A stretch of 52,519 bases of DNA. It comes from Acidobacteriota bacterium. GTDB lineage: Bacteria > Acidobacteriota > Blastocatellia > Pyrinomonadales > Pyrinomonadaceae. How positions within the stretch are numbered: position 1 is the first letter of the stretch; each line of letters starts with the position of its first letter. The notes under the pieces were generated by a model, which saw nothing but the letters and a program-made list of their open reading frames with translations, searched no databases and was not told where the DNA came from. The stretch covers positions 1 through 52,519 of the forward strand of contig JAIVJM010000023.1 in assembly GCA_020199995.1 (NCBI GenBank), written 5' to 3'. Positions 7,555-15,673 of this stretch are shown in pieces. The position numbers and the translations under genes are program-made.

Positions 7555-10257
7555 TTAAGAAGAATCGTCGTTGGTTAAGAGCGTGTCGCCGTCGCCGCTC
7601 TCGGCGTGCTGGAGGTCGGCGACGACGAAGCGGATCATGCGGTAGTTGATGTGCCGCGGCAGCGCGTCGCGCAGGGGCTTCAGGCGCTCTGTGCCGAGTC
7701 GCGCGGCGGCCTCTTCGACGAGCGCGCGGTCTGCCGCCGAGACGTGGAGCGAGATGTCGAAGGGCCGGCCTTCGAGGATGCAGTCGGCGAGGTGTTTCTC
7801 CACGGTCATCTCCGTGATCCCGCGCTGCGCGCAAATCTCCTCGATGGTGAGCCCCTGCGTGTAGAGCGCGTAAGTCTCGTCCACCGTGCTCGGCTTGGCG
7901 TGCGCGGAAGCGGCGGCGCGCGACGCCGGCGAAGAAGAAGAAGGCGCAGAGGCGCGTTCATAACTGACGGTCGGAACCGGGAGCGCGAGGCGGACGCTCT
8001 CGCGCTCGCGCATCACTTCGCCGCCCGCGTGCGTGAGCGCGATGGTGGGATAGGTGCCGCCCGCGACGCCGAGGCAGCCGGCGGCGACGAGCGCGTCCAC
8101 GTAGAGCATAATCTCGTCCTGCGTCATGCCCGAGAGGATGCCGTAGGTGGAAAGTTCATCGAGCCCTCCTTGCGTAATTTTCGCCGAGCGCGAGCCGCGC
8201 AGCGTCGCGGCCAGCAGCCCCTTCCCGAAGCGCCCGCCGAGCCGAGCCGCGCATGCGAGAATCTTGCGCACGCACAGCGACTCCTCTTCGGAAAGGTCGC
8301 GCGCCTCCGTCACGGAGAACGTCGCTGCGTCGTCGTCCTCATCTTCGCCCGCCCCGCGCCCCGCGCCTTCGGCCTTCTCGCGGCGGCGGCGCAGGCGTGT
8401 CTGCTCTTCCAGCTCGTCTTCGAGATGGAGCCCGGTGGGGATGTGCTGCCGCACGAACTTGTCGAGGTTGTTGGCGGGCGCGAGCGGCGGCGTTGACGCA
8501 GAGGCGTCGGCGCGCTCATTCCCCCCTCGCGCGCGGCGCTCGAGCACAAGACAGTTGCCGCAGGTTCCGCAGCGCGCGTCGTGCGAGCGGTCGCCGAAGT
8601 AGTCGAGGATGAAGGCGCGATAACAGTCCTCCGTGTAGCAGAAGGAGATCACTTCGCGCAGCTTGCGTTGTTCGAGCGCGGCGCGGCGCGCCAGTTCTTC
8701 AGGACGGATGCGGAGGCGCGCGACCGGCGTTTCGTCGAGCATCACGAGGCCGCGCGTGCGCCGCGCCGGCTGGTAGCTGATGACGCCCGCCTCGGCGAGC
8801 GCGGAGAGCGCGCGGCGCATCGAGGAGAGTTCCATCCCGAGCGTCTCGGCGAAGTCGCGCGCATCCAGCTCCACATCCGCGCGCTGCCCGACCTCGTGCG
8901 TGCCGAGGAGACCGAAGAGCACCTGCTTGAGAGGCGCGCTGCGGCGCGCCTCGACGTTTGAGCGCGCCACCTGCGCGGGCATGAGCAATCGCACCGCCGC
9001 GCGGTTCTCGCCCGCCGCGCCGCGCTCGATGTGCCCGGCCTTCTCCAGCGTGATGAGCGCCGACTGGACGGCCATCTCGTTGCGGACGCCCGAGCGCGAG
9101 GCGATCTCTTTGGTCGAAAGCTCGATGCGCTGTTGGCCCGTCCCGGCGAGCGCCTCGTAGACTTTGGCGATCAGCTCGGGCGGCGGGTACGAGCCCTCGA
9201 TGAAGTAGTCCTGCGTGCGCTTATCCGCGTAGTTGAAGAGCAGGAGGCAGGTCGAAGGCTGCCCGTCGCGTCCCGCGCGCCCGATCTCCTGATAGTAAGC
9301 CTCGACCGAGCCGGGCATGTGGTAGTGCGTGACGAAGCGGATGTCGGCCTTGTCAATCCCCATCCCGAAGGCGTTGGTGGCGACGATCATCTGCGTGCGC
9401 CCCGACATGAACTCGTCCTGCGCGCGCACGCGCTCTTCGTCGGTCATCCCGGCGTGATAGGCGACGACTTTCAACTTCGCGGCGGTGAGCCGCTGCGTGA
9501 CCGCCTCGACCGCCTTGCGCGTCGAGGCGTAGATGATTCCCGACTGGCCCTCGTACTGCGCGGCGAGACGGCGGATGTGCGCGATCTTCTCGCGCTCTTT
9601 TTCGGTGTGGACGACGCCGAGCGAGAGGTTCGGGCGGTCGAAGCCGCTGACGAAGGCGAGGGGGTCGCGCAAAGAGAGCTGCTCGATGATGTCGGAGCGG
9701 ACGTAAGGCGTGGCGGTCGCCGTGAGCGCGACGGTCTGGGGCCGACCGATGCGTTCGAGGAAGGTCTTGAGGCGCAAATAGTCGGGGCGGAAATCGTGGC
9801 CCCAGCTCGAAATGCAGTGCGCCTCGTCAACGGCGAGCAGGGAGATTTCGGCGCGCTGCAAGGTCTCGACGAAGTGCGCGCTGCGGAAGCGCTCGGGCGC
9901 GACGTAGAGCAGCTTGAAGTCGCCGCGCCGCACCCCGGCGATGCGCTCCTTCTGTTCCTCGAAGTCAACCGAGCTGTTGATGAAAGTCGCGGGCAGGCCG
10001 CGCGCGTGGAGCGCGTCCACCTGATCTTTCATGAGCGCGATGAGCGGCGAGATGACGACCGTCACGCCCTGCTTCATCATCGCGGGCAACTGGAAGCAGA
10101 GCGACTTGCCGCCGCCCGTCGGCATCACCACGACCGTGTCGCGCCCTTCGAGAATCGAGCTGATGACCTCGCGCTGGCCCTCGCGAAAATCGTCGAAGCC
10201 GAAGTATTTCCGGAGCGCGAGCTGTGCCTCTTCCATGTGCGTCATTGTGTGAACCAT
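7555..10257 (-). CDS. recQ: RecQ-family ATP-dependent DNA helicase
   Basis: RecQ helicases unwind DNA 3'->5' in repair and recombination. The first 350 residues hold the full superfamily-2 motor: FREGQREVISSIL (motif 0), MPTGGGKS (45-52, Walker A), DEAHCISSWGHDFRPDY, TATATP, and the second RecA lobe with GMGIDKADIRFVTHY and QEIGRAGRDG. The Zn-binding region keeps its four cysteines (CYTEDC...CGTCGNC). The remaining 400 residues are not the usual compact RQC-HRDC tail. There is an acidic/Arg-rich linker, and the end (TQGLTIEEICAQRGITEMTV) looks like a helicase-associated helix-turn-helix. I see no HRDC domain. Length (900 aa) exceeds the ~600 of classical RecQ. Met5 or Met8 are possible alternative starts. 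Confidence 0.93.
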   Translation of the reverse strand: MVHTMTHMEEAQLALRKYFGFDDFREGQREVISSILEGRDTVVVMPTGGGKSLCFQLPAMMKQGVTVVISPLIALMKDQVDALHARGLPATFINSSVDFEEQKERIAGVRRGDFKLLYVAPERFRSAHFVETLQRAEISLLAVDEAHCISSWGHDFRPDYLRLKTFLERIGRPQTVALTATATPYVRSDIIEQLSLRDPLAFVSGFDRPNLSLGVVHTEKEREKIAHIRRLAAQYEGQSGIIYASTRKAVEAVTQRLTAAKLKVVAYHAGMTDEERVRAQDEFMSGRTQMIVATNAFGMGIDKADIRFVTHYHMPGSVEAYYQEIGRAGRDGQPSTCLLLFNYADKRTQDYFIEGSYPPPELIAKVYEALAGTGQQRIELSTKEIASRSGVRNEMAVQSALITLEKAGHIERGAAGENRAAVRLLMPAQVARSNVEARRSAPLKQVLFGLLGTHEVGQRADVELDARDFAETLGMELSSMRRALSALAEAGVISYQPARRTRGLVMLDETPVARLRIRPEELARRAALEQRKLREVISFCYTEDCYRAFILDYFGDRSHDARCGTCGNCLVLERRARGGNERADASASTPPLAPANNLDKFVRQHIPTGLHLEDELEEQTRLRRRREKAEGAGRGAGEDEDDDAATFSVTEARDLSEEESLCVRKILACAARLGGRFGKGLLAATLRGSRSAKITQGGLDELSTYGILSGMTQDEIMLYVDALVAAGCLGVAGGTYPTIALTHAGGEVMRERESVRLALPVPTVSYERASAPSSSSPASRAAASAHAKPSTVDETYALYTQGLTIEEICAQRGITEMTVEKHLADCILEGRPFDISLHVSAADRALVEEAAARLGTERLKPLRDALPRHINYRMIRFVVADLQHAESGDGDTLLTNDDSS

Positions 10258-10425
10258 CGGGGTCTTCGGCGGTGGGGAAATTGTAACCCAAACGGAGGCA
10301 GACCGTCAGCCGGGGCGGGGAAGAGGCCGGAGGCTAAGTCAGAGCCCATGAGATTGAGACGCCTTCAGGCGCGAAGCGCCGCCTGCGTTTTGCCTTCTGA
10401 GAGGCGGCATCGTAAGCTTTCTTTG

Positions 10426-10998
10426 ATGAGTAAAGGCGAATGGAAGGCGCGGACCAAGCGCGAGCTGATGATCGAGGTCTGGGAGCAGCTCGACTGCGAG
10501 ACTGTGGGCGCCAAGGAACTGGAGGCGATTACGGAGGTGGTGCGGGAGCGTTTCGGCGCGGGCGCAATCGAGAGCCCGACTTCGGTGGCGCGTCTGCTGG
10601 CCGACGAGGGGGCGGAGCTGCGCCACTCCGAAGTCCTTGAGATGGACGCGCACTGGCGCACCGCAGACCCCTACGAGGCGATGTTCCGCAACACGCTCAA
10701 GTTCTCGACGTTCGCCGAGGCCGCCGCCTCAATCAAGCGGCTCGACAACCTGCGGCGGCAGTTCGAGAGGAAGAAGGACAAGGATGGTTTGCGCCGCGTC
10801 CACGAGACCGTTTTGAAGGGCAAGCAACGCGCGCAGATGATTGCGCGCAACCCGAAGGTCGTCGAGCGCAAGCGCGCCGAGAAGGCCGAGATCGCCGAGT
10901 GGTTCACGGTCTGGCTCAACCAGCCGGAGATTTTCGACGACTGGCTCGGCCTTCGGCAAAGCTCGAAGGACTTCCGCGAACGCTTCCCCGCCGAGTGA
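10426..10998 (+). CDS. Conserved hypothetical protein, charged and helical (190 aa)
   Basis: The ATG at 10426 begins MSKGEWKARTKRELMIEVW and the frame ends FRERFPAE at 10998. The frame is also open far upstream, but that part is the shadow of recQ on the other strand. Composition is rich in Lys, Arg and Glu with Trp-containing amphipathic stretches (AEIAEWFTVWLNQPEIFDDW) and no membrane segment. It is likely cytosolic and mostly alpha-helical. No family was recognised. It is divergent from recQ and convergent with the DACNV-like gene. Confidence 0.7.
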   Translation: MSKGEWKARTKRELMIEVWEQLDCETVGAKELEAITEVVRERFGAGAIESPTSVARLLADEGAELRHSEVLEMDAHWRTADPYEAMFRNTLKFSTFAEAAASIKRLDNLRRQFERKKDKDGLRRVHETVLKGKQRAQMIARNPKVVERKRAEKAEIAEWFTVWLNQPEIFDDWLGLRQSSKDFRERFPAE

Positions 10999-11068
10999 GC
11001 TTTCTTCGCACGCTCCTCGAACGCACGAACGAGGCGACCTGAAGCCCTGCAAACCCCCGTCGCCCCGG

Positions 11069-12232
11069 CTACAGCAGCAGTGTGTCCACGCGGTGCGCGT
11101 GAACCATCTCTTCGCAGGGCGACCACGCGAAGAGCGTGAAGCGCCCGTCCTGCGACGCGACGAGCGCGAGGGCGTCGCGCTGGTCGTGGACAAACTGCGC
11201 CGCCGAGAGATGACGGGTGCCGCCGTGCTGCGCGGGGTGGACGATGGCGGGGACGCTGCAGACCACAGGCTCGGTGACGACCATCCGCTCGACCGGCTCG
11301 CTCCTCTGCGGGCGGTCTATCTTCGCGCCGAATGCGAGCAGCTCGTAGCGGTCGCTCATCACGGCTGCGCCGTCCACCGCCGTGAGCCCCGCCGTGCTGT
11401 CCACCGCCCGGCGCAGCGCACCCTGCCAGAGTCTCCCGTCCCTCTCGCTCGCGTCCTGTCGCATCAGCTCCGAGAGTCCCGAGAAGGCGGGCATGACCGA
11501 GTAGGGTATCGGGTGGACGATTGACTCGCGCCACGCTTCGGTGTCGGCTGGCACGACCAGCAGCGTGCCCCCGCGCCCGTGAGCGCGCATCGAGACGGCC
11601 AACTGGACGAGCACGTTCGCCGAGTCGTCCCACGACGAGGGCGAAGCAAAGCCGAGCAGCGTCGTGAGGAGCGCCGGGCAGTCCGGCAGCGTGTCGCCGT
11701 GCTCGTCCACCACCTTCACCTGCTCGCCCTTGAGCACGGCGACGTTGGCGAATTTCCCGAACCCGTCGATGCGCCGGTGCTTGACGACCAGCAGCCCCGG
11801 CTCGACGACCTCGAGCACGAAACAGAAACTCGGAATCGTGCGCGTGGCGCCCCACACGTAAAGCTCCTCCCCCTCGTGCCAGACGCCGAGGTGGATTCCG
11901 GGGCGCTCGACCGCGGGCGCGAGCTTCGTGAGGACGCGTGGGTCGAGCGCGAGCCGCCGCTCGAAGATGAGCGGCTGGCCCGCCTGCTCGGGCGGGACGA
12001 AGGCCAGCGAAATCTTCGGCGCGTGGCCTTCCTCGCGCCTGAGGCTGGCCCAGAACGTGGCGTCAATAATCGCCGCGACCACCCGCGCGTCGGGTTCGGG
12101 CGCCAGCTCCTGCTCGCCGCGCCGCCGCGCCGCCGAGATGTGCTCGGCGAAGTGTGCTTCCAACGGCGAAGCCACCGCCCGCGCCGCCCTGTACGTCGGC
12201 TCTCGACGCATGCTCTTCGTTTCGCTGCTCAT
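11069..12232 (-). CDS. DACNV-type diadenylate-cyclase-like sensor protein
   Basis: The C-terminal third matches the diadenylate cyclase (DAC/DisA_N) fold: TAVDGAAVMSDRYELLAFGA contains the DGA motif, and GGTRHLSAAQFVHDQRDALA corresponds to the catalytic RHR region. In proven cyclases these motifs bind ATP to make c-di-AMP. Here the second Arg of RHR is Leu (RHL), so activity is doubtful. The N-terminal 250 residues resemble the DACNV sensor region described by comparative genomics for such proteins. ATG at 12232 is preferred over the upstream TTG at 12250. The family call is from memory of these motifs. A nucleotide-binding sensor without catalysis is the main alternative. Confidence 0.7.
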   Translation of the reverse strand: MSSETKSMRREPTYRAARAVASPLEAHFAEHISAARRRGEQELAPEPDARVVAAIIDATFWASLRREEGHAPKISLAFVPPEQAGQPLIFERRLALDPRVLTKLAPAVERPGIHLGVWHEGEELYVWGATRTIPSFCFVLEVVEPGLLVVKHRRIDGFGKFANVAVLKGEQVKVVDEHGDTLPDCPALLTTLLGFASPSSWDDSANVLVQLAVSMRAHGRGGTLLVVPADTEAWRESIVHPIPYSVMPAFSGLSELMRQDASERDGRLWQGALRRAVDSTAGLTAVDGAAVMSDRYELLAFGAKIDRPQRSEPVERMVVTEPVVCSVPAIVHPAQHGGTRHLSAAQFVHDQRDALALVASQDGRFTLFAWSPCEEMVHAHRVDTLLL

Positions 12233-12254
12233 CTCACGATAATACCGCAAACTA

Positions 12255-12350
12255 ACAAGTGATGAGTGATGAGTGATGAGTGATGAGTGATGAACATGAA
12301 GACAACTTCCCTTCTATTCATCACTCATCACTCATCACTCATCACTTGTT
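12255..12350. repeat. Heptamer hairpin element (GATGAGT / ACTCATC words)
   Basis: The left arm AACAAGTGATGAGTGATGAG continues with further GATGAGT words to about 12292. The exact complement lies at about 12317-12350. The right arm supplies the last codons and TGA stop of the DUF2834 gene (AACAAGTGA), so the element overlaps coding sequence. It separates that gene from the start of the DACNV-like gene. Confidence 0.85.
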
Positions 12351-12662
12351 ATCGGTTCTCAGTTTGCGCTCGCGGAAGAACAGGAACAGCGGCAAGCCCA
12401 GAGACCCCCCGACCGCCAGCGTGCAAAGGATGTAAACCCAGAGATGTTTCATCCCCAGCCGCCGCCCTTCGGACGGCACGAAGAGAAAGATGGTGAGGCC
12501 CGAGACGAAAACATCAATGGCGAAGAAGGCCGAGATGTTGTTCTGGAAAAGCTGGCTGAAGATGAGCGGCACGTCGAGGCCGTGCGCCGCCAGAAAGGGG
12601 ACGAAGTACGACAGTGGCCAGACCGCGCCGAGGATCGCCGCGATGAGGTAGAGCCATTGCAT
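12342..12662 (-). CDS. DUF2834 family membrane protein (106 aa)
   Basis: A small protein with three hydrophobic helices: residues 2-22 (YLIAAILGAVWPLSYFVPFL), about 43-62 (NISAFFAIDVFVSGLTIFLFV) and about 73-95 (LWVYILCTLAVGGSLGLPLFLF). It has a short charged tail ending in DNK. The layout and the FFAIDVFVSGLTIFLFV segment are characteristic of DUF2834, whose function is unknown. The stop codon lies inside the heptamer hairpin element, so the last two residues and the stop come from the repeat. Confidence 0.75.
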   Translation of the reverse strand: MQWLYLIAAILGAVWPLSYFVPFLAAHGLDVPLIFSQLFQNNISAFFAIDVFVSGLTIFLFVPSEGRRLGMKHLWVYILCTLAVGGSLGLPLFLFFRERKLRTDNK

Positions 12663-12800
12663 GAACGTTCCTCCAGCCGCGAGGCTGAGAGACCACTCGG
12701 CGCGCGGTCTTAACTTCTGGCCGGGCGTGAAGACGTCAGCGTTAATGCCGCCGATACCCGTGCGCGCCTCGCGTCGGGTGCGCCAAACGCGTTCTCCGGT

Positions 12801-13658
12801 TCAGTTCGCCGTCAGCGTCTGGAGCGCCTTTCTCGCGCTCTCCATGCGCGGGTCGAGTTCGAGGGCCTTCCGGTAATTGTCTATCGCCGATTGCTTGTCG
12901 CCGAGCGCGAGGTAGGCTTCGGCAAGGCTGTCGTAGACGTTCGCGGAGTTCGGGTAGGCCTCGACGTTCAGCTTCAGGACTTCGACCGCCTCCCTGAACT
13001 GCTTGTTCGCCAGCAGCCGGTAGCCCCAGCCGTTCAAGTCGGACTCGCTGGTGTAAAGGTTCCCCGCGCCCTTGCCCCGCAGCTCGCGGAACCGCGCGGC
13101 GACGGCCTCGATGCCTTTCTCTTTGAGCGTTTGCGAGAGCGCCTCGGAAAGCGTCGTGGCCTTCACGTCCACGACTTCGATGAAGAAGATGAGAGTCGAG
13201 CGCGGCGGGATAAGGCCGTCGCCGACATTCCTCTCTTCATAGCCAAGTGCGGGCGGGATGACGAGCACCGCCTCATCGCCCACGCGCAGGCGCGCGACCG
13301 CTTCGTCCCAGCCCTTGATAACGCGGCCCTCGCCGAGCTTGAACGCGAACGGCTCGCCGCGGTCGCGCGAGCTGTCGAACTTCACGCCGTTGCTCAGCGC
13401 GCCCGTGTAGTGGACGAGGACGGTCTCGCCCGCGACGGGCTGCCGGCCCTGCCCCCGGCGCGTGACGACGTAGGTGAGGCCCGAGGGCGTCGTGGTCGCC
13501 GCGGGCGTCGTCGTCGCCGCGGGCGCTGGCCGCTTCGCTCTAGCCGCGACCGCGCGACGCGTGGGACTCTTCCTGCGCCTTCCGGTCTGGCCGTGCGCGT
13601 CGAAACTCTGTGCGGCTGCCGCCGCGAGCATGAGCGCGGCGATAAGGAAGGTTCTCAT
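12801..13658 (-). CDS. Exported FKBP-type peptidyl-prolyl isomerase with TPR tail
   Basis: ATG at 13658 begins a clear signal peptide (MRTFLIAALMLAAAAAQSF). A basic and Thr/Pro/Ala-rich linker follows. The FKBP domain occupies about residues 58-155, with GETVLVHYTG, FDSSRDRGEPFAFKLG, VIKGWDEAV, ALGYEERNVGDGLIPPRSTL and a closing FFIEVVDV strand. This is a near-complete set of isomerase active-site aromatics. Residues about 200-280 form TPR helices (YRLLANKQFREAVEVLKLN, LAEAYLALGDKQSAIDNYRK). The protein should catalyse proline isomerisation during folding of exported proteins. An in-frame ATG 54 nt upstream is rejected because it would bury the signal peptide. Confidence 0.92.
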   Translation of the reverse strand: MRTFLIAALMLAAAAAQSFDAHGQTGRRRKSPTRRAVAARAKRPAPAATTTPAATTTPSGLTYVVTRRGQGRQPVAGETVLVHYTGALSNGVKFDSSRDRGEPFAFKLGEGRVIKGWDEAVARLRVGDEAVLVIPPALGYEERNVGDGLIPPRSTLIFFIEVVDVKATTLSEALSQTLKEKGIEAVAARFRELRGKGAGNLYTSESDLNGWGYRLLANKQFREAVEVLKLNVEAYPNSANVYDSLAEAYLALGDKQSAIDNYRKALELDPRMESARKALQTLTAN

Positions 13659-13721
13659 GTTGAAGTATGTCTCTCCCTCAAGTTCTGAATTTTGGACGGG
13701 GTCGTGGGGCATGCGCGTCTT

Positions 13722-14159
13722 TTAGTCGGCGGGGGCATAGCGCGCGCTGAAGTATTCGTCGTGGTTGAAGTACGGGTTGCCGTTGGCGTCTAAGAGAAGC
13801 CAGTCGCCCGGCTCGCCGTGGGCCGGCCCCTCGGTGGTGACGATGTCGAGCGGCGTTTCAAGTCGCGCGGCCTCGACCCCGGCGCCGACCTTCTTCTGGT
13901 ACCGGTCTCCGCCGAGATGTTCATAGGTTCGCTCGAAGACGTCGGCGGCGCAGACGGCCACGTCCTGACTGCCGTCCTCGCGCACGCCGTAGATAATCTT
14001 CCACGCGCCGGGCTCGCCGTGATAGGAGCCGCCCGCGCCGTGTGGGTTCGGCACTTCTTCGGTCTCCGTCAATTGCACGGCGGTGACGGGCTGCGGGGTC
14101 GCGCGGTATCGCCGGAAGGGAAGCGAGGGCAACTCCGCGCGCTGTGTCGTTGGGGGCAT
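13722..14159 (-). CDS. Hypothetical protein, PGDYG-like domain (145 aa)
   Basis: ATG at 14159 (MPPTTQRAELP) is chosen because AAAGAGGTCTGAAG lies just upstream. The ORF is open further upstream, but that part is low-complexity. Two similar halves are visible, each with Glu/His-Gly-Glu-Pro-Gly-(Ala/Asp)-Trp: HGEPGAWKIIYG and HGEPGDWLLLD. DVFERTYEHL and EYFSARYAP follow them at matching positions. This internal repeat resembles the PGDYG domain that occurs in small bacterial proteins of unknown role. No catalytic motif is recognisable. The gene is divergent from the truncated kinase. Confidence 0.65.
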   Translation of the reverse strand: MPPTTQRAELPSLPFRRYRATPQPVTAVQLTETEEVPNPHGAGGSYHGEPGAWKIIYGVREDGSQDVAVCAADVFERTYEHLGGDRYQKKVGAGVEAARLETPLDIVTTEGPAHGEPGDWLLLDANGNPYFNHDEYFSARYAPAD

Positions 14160-14315
14160 CTTCAGACCTCTTTCTGCTCTGAACGTCGCGGCGCGCTCGC
14201 CGTCAACGGCGGGCGCTGATTTTATGATTCCCGGTGGCGGCATTATGTCATAGCCGCCCGCGCCGCCAGAACTTTTTCCGGACGGCACAAGTGAAGATGA
14301 TACAATTCGGCCCCC

Positions 14316-15086
14316 ATGAAGTGTCCTTCCTGCACGGCGGAAATTCCCGAAGAGAGTCTCTCATGCGCCTCCTGCGGAGCCGTCTTTGACGAGATGTTCG
14401 CGGAGACGCGCATCCTGCCCGAGAAGCCGCAGCCCACGCCCCGCAGCCGAGATGCCGCGCCGCCGAGCCGCAAGACCGCGCACTCGCGCACGCACTCGTC
14501 GTCCGACTCGCTCGACCACGCGCGCTTCGTGGCGGGGACGATGCTCGGCGAGCGTTACCGCATCGTGGGCTTGGTGGGGCGCGGCGGCATGGGTGAGGTC
14601 TACAGGGCCGAAGACCTCAAGCTCGAACAGCCCGTGGCGCTCAAGTTTCTGCCCGAGGCACTGTCGGCGGACGGCGCGGCGCTCGCGCGCTTTCACCGCG
14701 AGGTGAGAGTCGCGCGACAGATTTCGCACCGCAACGTCTGCCGCGTCTACGACATCGGCGAGTACGAGGGGCTCCACTTCCTCTCGATGGAGTACATCCG
14801 CGGCGAAGAACTCTCCTCCGTGCTCAAGCGTTTCGGGCGTCTGCCCACGGACAAGGCCGTCGAGATCGCGCGGCAGATGTGCGCGGGGCTCGCGGCGGCG
14901 CACGAGGCGGACGTGCTCCACCGCGACCTCAAACCCGGCAACGTGATGATTGATGAAAACGGCAACATCCGCATCACGGACTTCGGGCTCGCCGATCTGA
15001 TGGAGGACTTCAGCGGCGGCGTGTCGCTCGAAGGCACGCCCGAATACATGTCGCCCGAATCAACCCGCGCCGGCGCGAGCATGTAG
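14316..15086 (+). pseudogene. Zinc-ribbon Ser/Thr protein kinase, truncated in the activation segment
   Basis: The N-terminus is a four-Cys zinc ribbon (CPSCTAEIPEESLSCASC). A linker follows, then a Hanks-type kinase: GLVGRGGMGEVYRAED (P-loop), ALKFLPE (Lys), HRDLKPGNVM (catalytic loop), ITDFGLAD (DFG) and GTPEYMSPE. At residue S of MSPES (nt 15060) the kinase sequence ends abruptly. The last nine codons belong to the neighbouring cassette, with a TAG at 15084. The C-lobe is absent. A full protein would continue with the DIYSLG helix and usually a membrane or sensor tail. The remaining N-lobe and catalytic loop are unlikely to fold as an active kinase. The break coincides with an attC inner box, so recombination or deletion at the cassette is the probable cause. 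Confidence 0.85.
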
Positions 15087-15155
15087 ACGGCATGAGCGTA
15101 CGAAAAGAGCATGAAAGGCATGCCCTCGAGGCTCGGGTTGAATGAGTTGTCAGGC
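15060..15155 (-). other. Partial integron attC site (truncated) after the DoxX gene
   Basis: On the minus strand the DoxX stop lies in GCCTGAC (15155-15149), one mismatch from the R'' consensus RYYYAAC. AACTCATTCAACC follows, the same sequence found in the intact attC at 15586-15673. The inner inverted boxes are seen as CGGGTTGA and TCAACCCG (15060-15067). The distal R' box is missing, because kinase sequence starts exactly there. The site has therefore lost its outer end. Confidence 0.55.
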
Positions 15156-15554
15156 AGCAGCCGTACGACGCGTCACTTCTCTGCCAGTATCAGGTCGCGT
15201 GTACCAGTAGGCCCACGCTATCAGCAATCCCTGCATTGGTAATCTGATCCATAAGGCCGCGAGGTTAACCTCGGGATACAGCTCAGGATGCGTCGCCATA
15301 TGAATATTCGCGGGGAACACAGCAATCAACAGGGCGATAATGCCCCACGCCGCAAACCGGCTGTATTTTGAGACACACAGCAAGAGACCCAGAGCTACTT
15401 CACACAATCCGCTAAGATAAACCAAGAAGGAATGCCACGGCAGATAAGGAGGCATAATCTTCAGATAGAAAGCAGGGTTGAGGAAGTGATTGACACCTGC
15501 CACGATAAAGCACGCAGCCATGAGGTATTTTGAGATGATCTTAACCATGCGCAT
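15150..15554 (-). CDS. DoxX-family membrane protein in an integron-like cassette
   Basis: A 134-residue protein with four hydrophobic helices. The opening ISKYLMAACFIVAGVNHFLN, the middle MPPYLPWHSFLVYLSGLCEV and the end RLPMQGLLIAWAYWYT match the DoxX/DoxD-like fold. Members are small membrane proteins linked to quinone or thiol redox roles, mostly uncharacterised. AAGGGG precedes the ATG. The gene occupies almost the whole interval between two attC-type sites, and its stop codon lies in the R'' box of the second. This is the classic layout of a mobile gene cassette. Composition is less GC-biased than its neighbours, which fits acquisition. Confidence 0.85.
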   Translation of the reverse strand: MRMVKIISKYLMAACFIVAGVNHFLNPAFYLKIMPPYLPWHSFLVYLSGLCEVALGLLLCVSKYSRFAAWGIIALLIAVFPANIHMATHPELYPEVNLAALWIRLPMQGLLIAWAYWYTRPDTGREVTRRTAAA

Positions 15555-15585
15555 CCCCTTAAGCTTACGACAACTTTCCGCTGCG

Positions 15586-15673
15586 GCCTAACAAACGACT
15601 TAACCGGCGAGCTATCAACTATGAAAGATAAGAGAGTTGCTCATGGCGAGTCCGGTTGAATGAGTTGTTAGAC
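15586..15673 (-). other. Integron attC recombination site
   Basis: Read on the minus strand, the 88-bp site begins with GTCTAAC (R'', 15673-15667) and ends with GTTAGGC (R', 15592-15586). Both fit the attC consensus RYYYAAC...GTTRRRY. Between them, CAACCGG and CCGGTTAAG form imperfectly paired inner boxes. Further pairing (CAACTC with AGTTGATAG) gives a long hairpin with unpaired bases, as attC function requires. The DinB stop TAA lies inside R'', and the DoxX gene starts 32 nt after R'. Confidence 0.8.

Noticed and set aside
9031-10425. Upstream part of the long plus-strand frame that ends at 10998
   Set aside because: It is antisense to recQ, whose motor motifs are unmistakable. Only the part from ATG 10426 has its own space and a plausible product.
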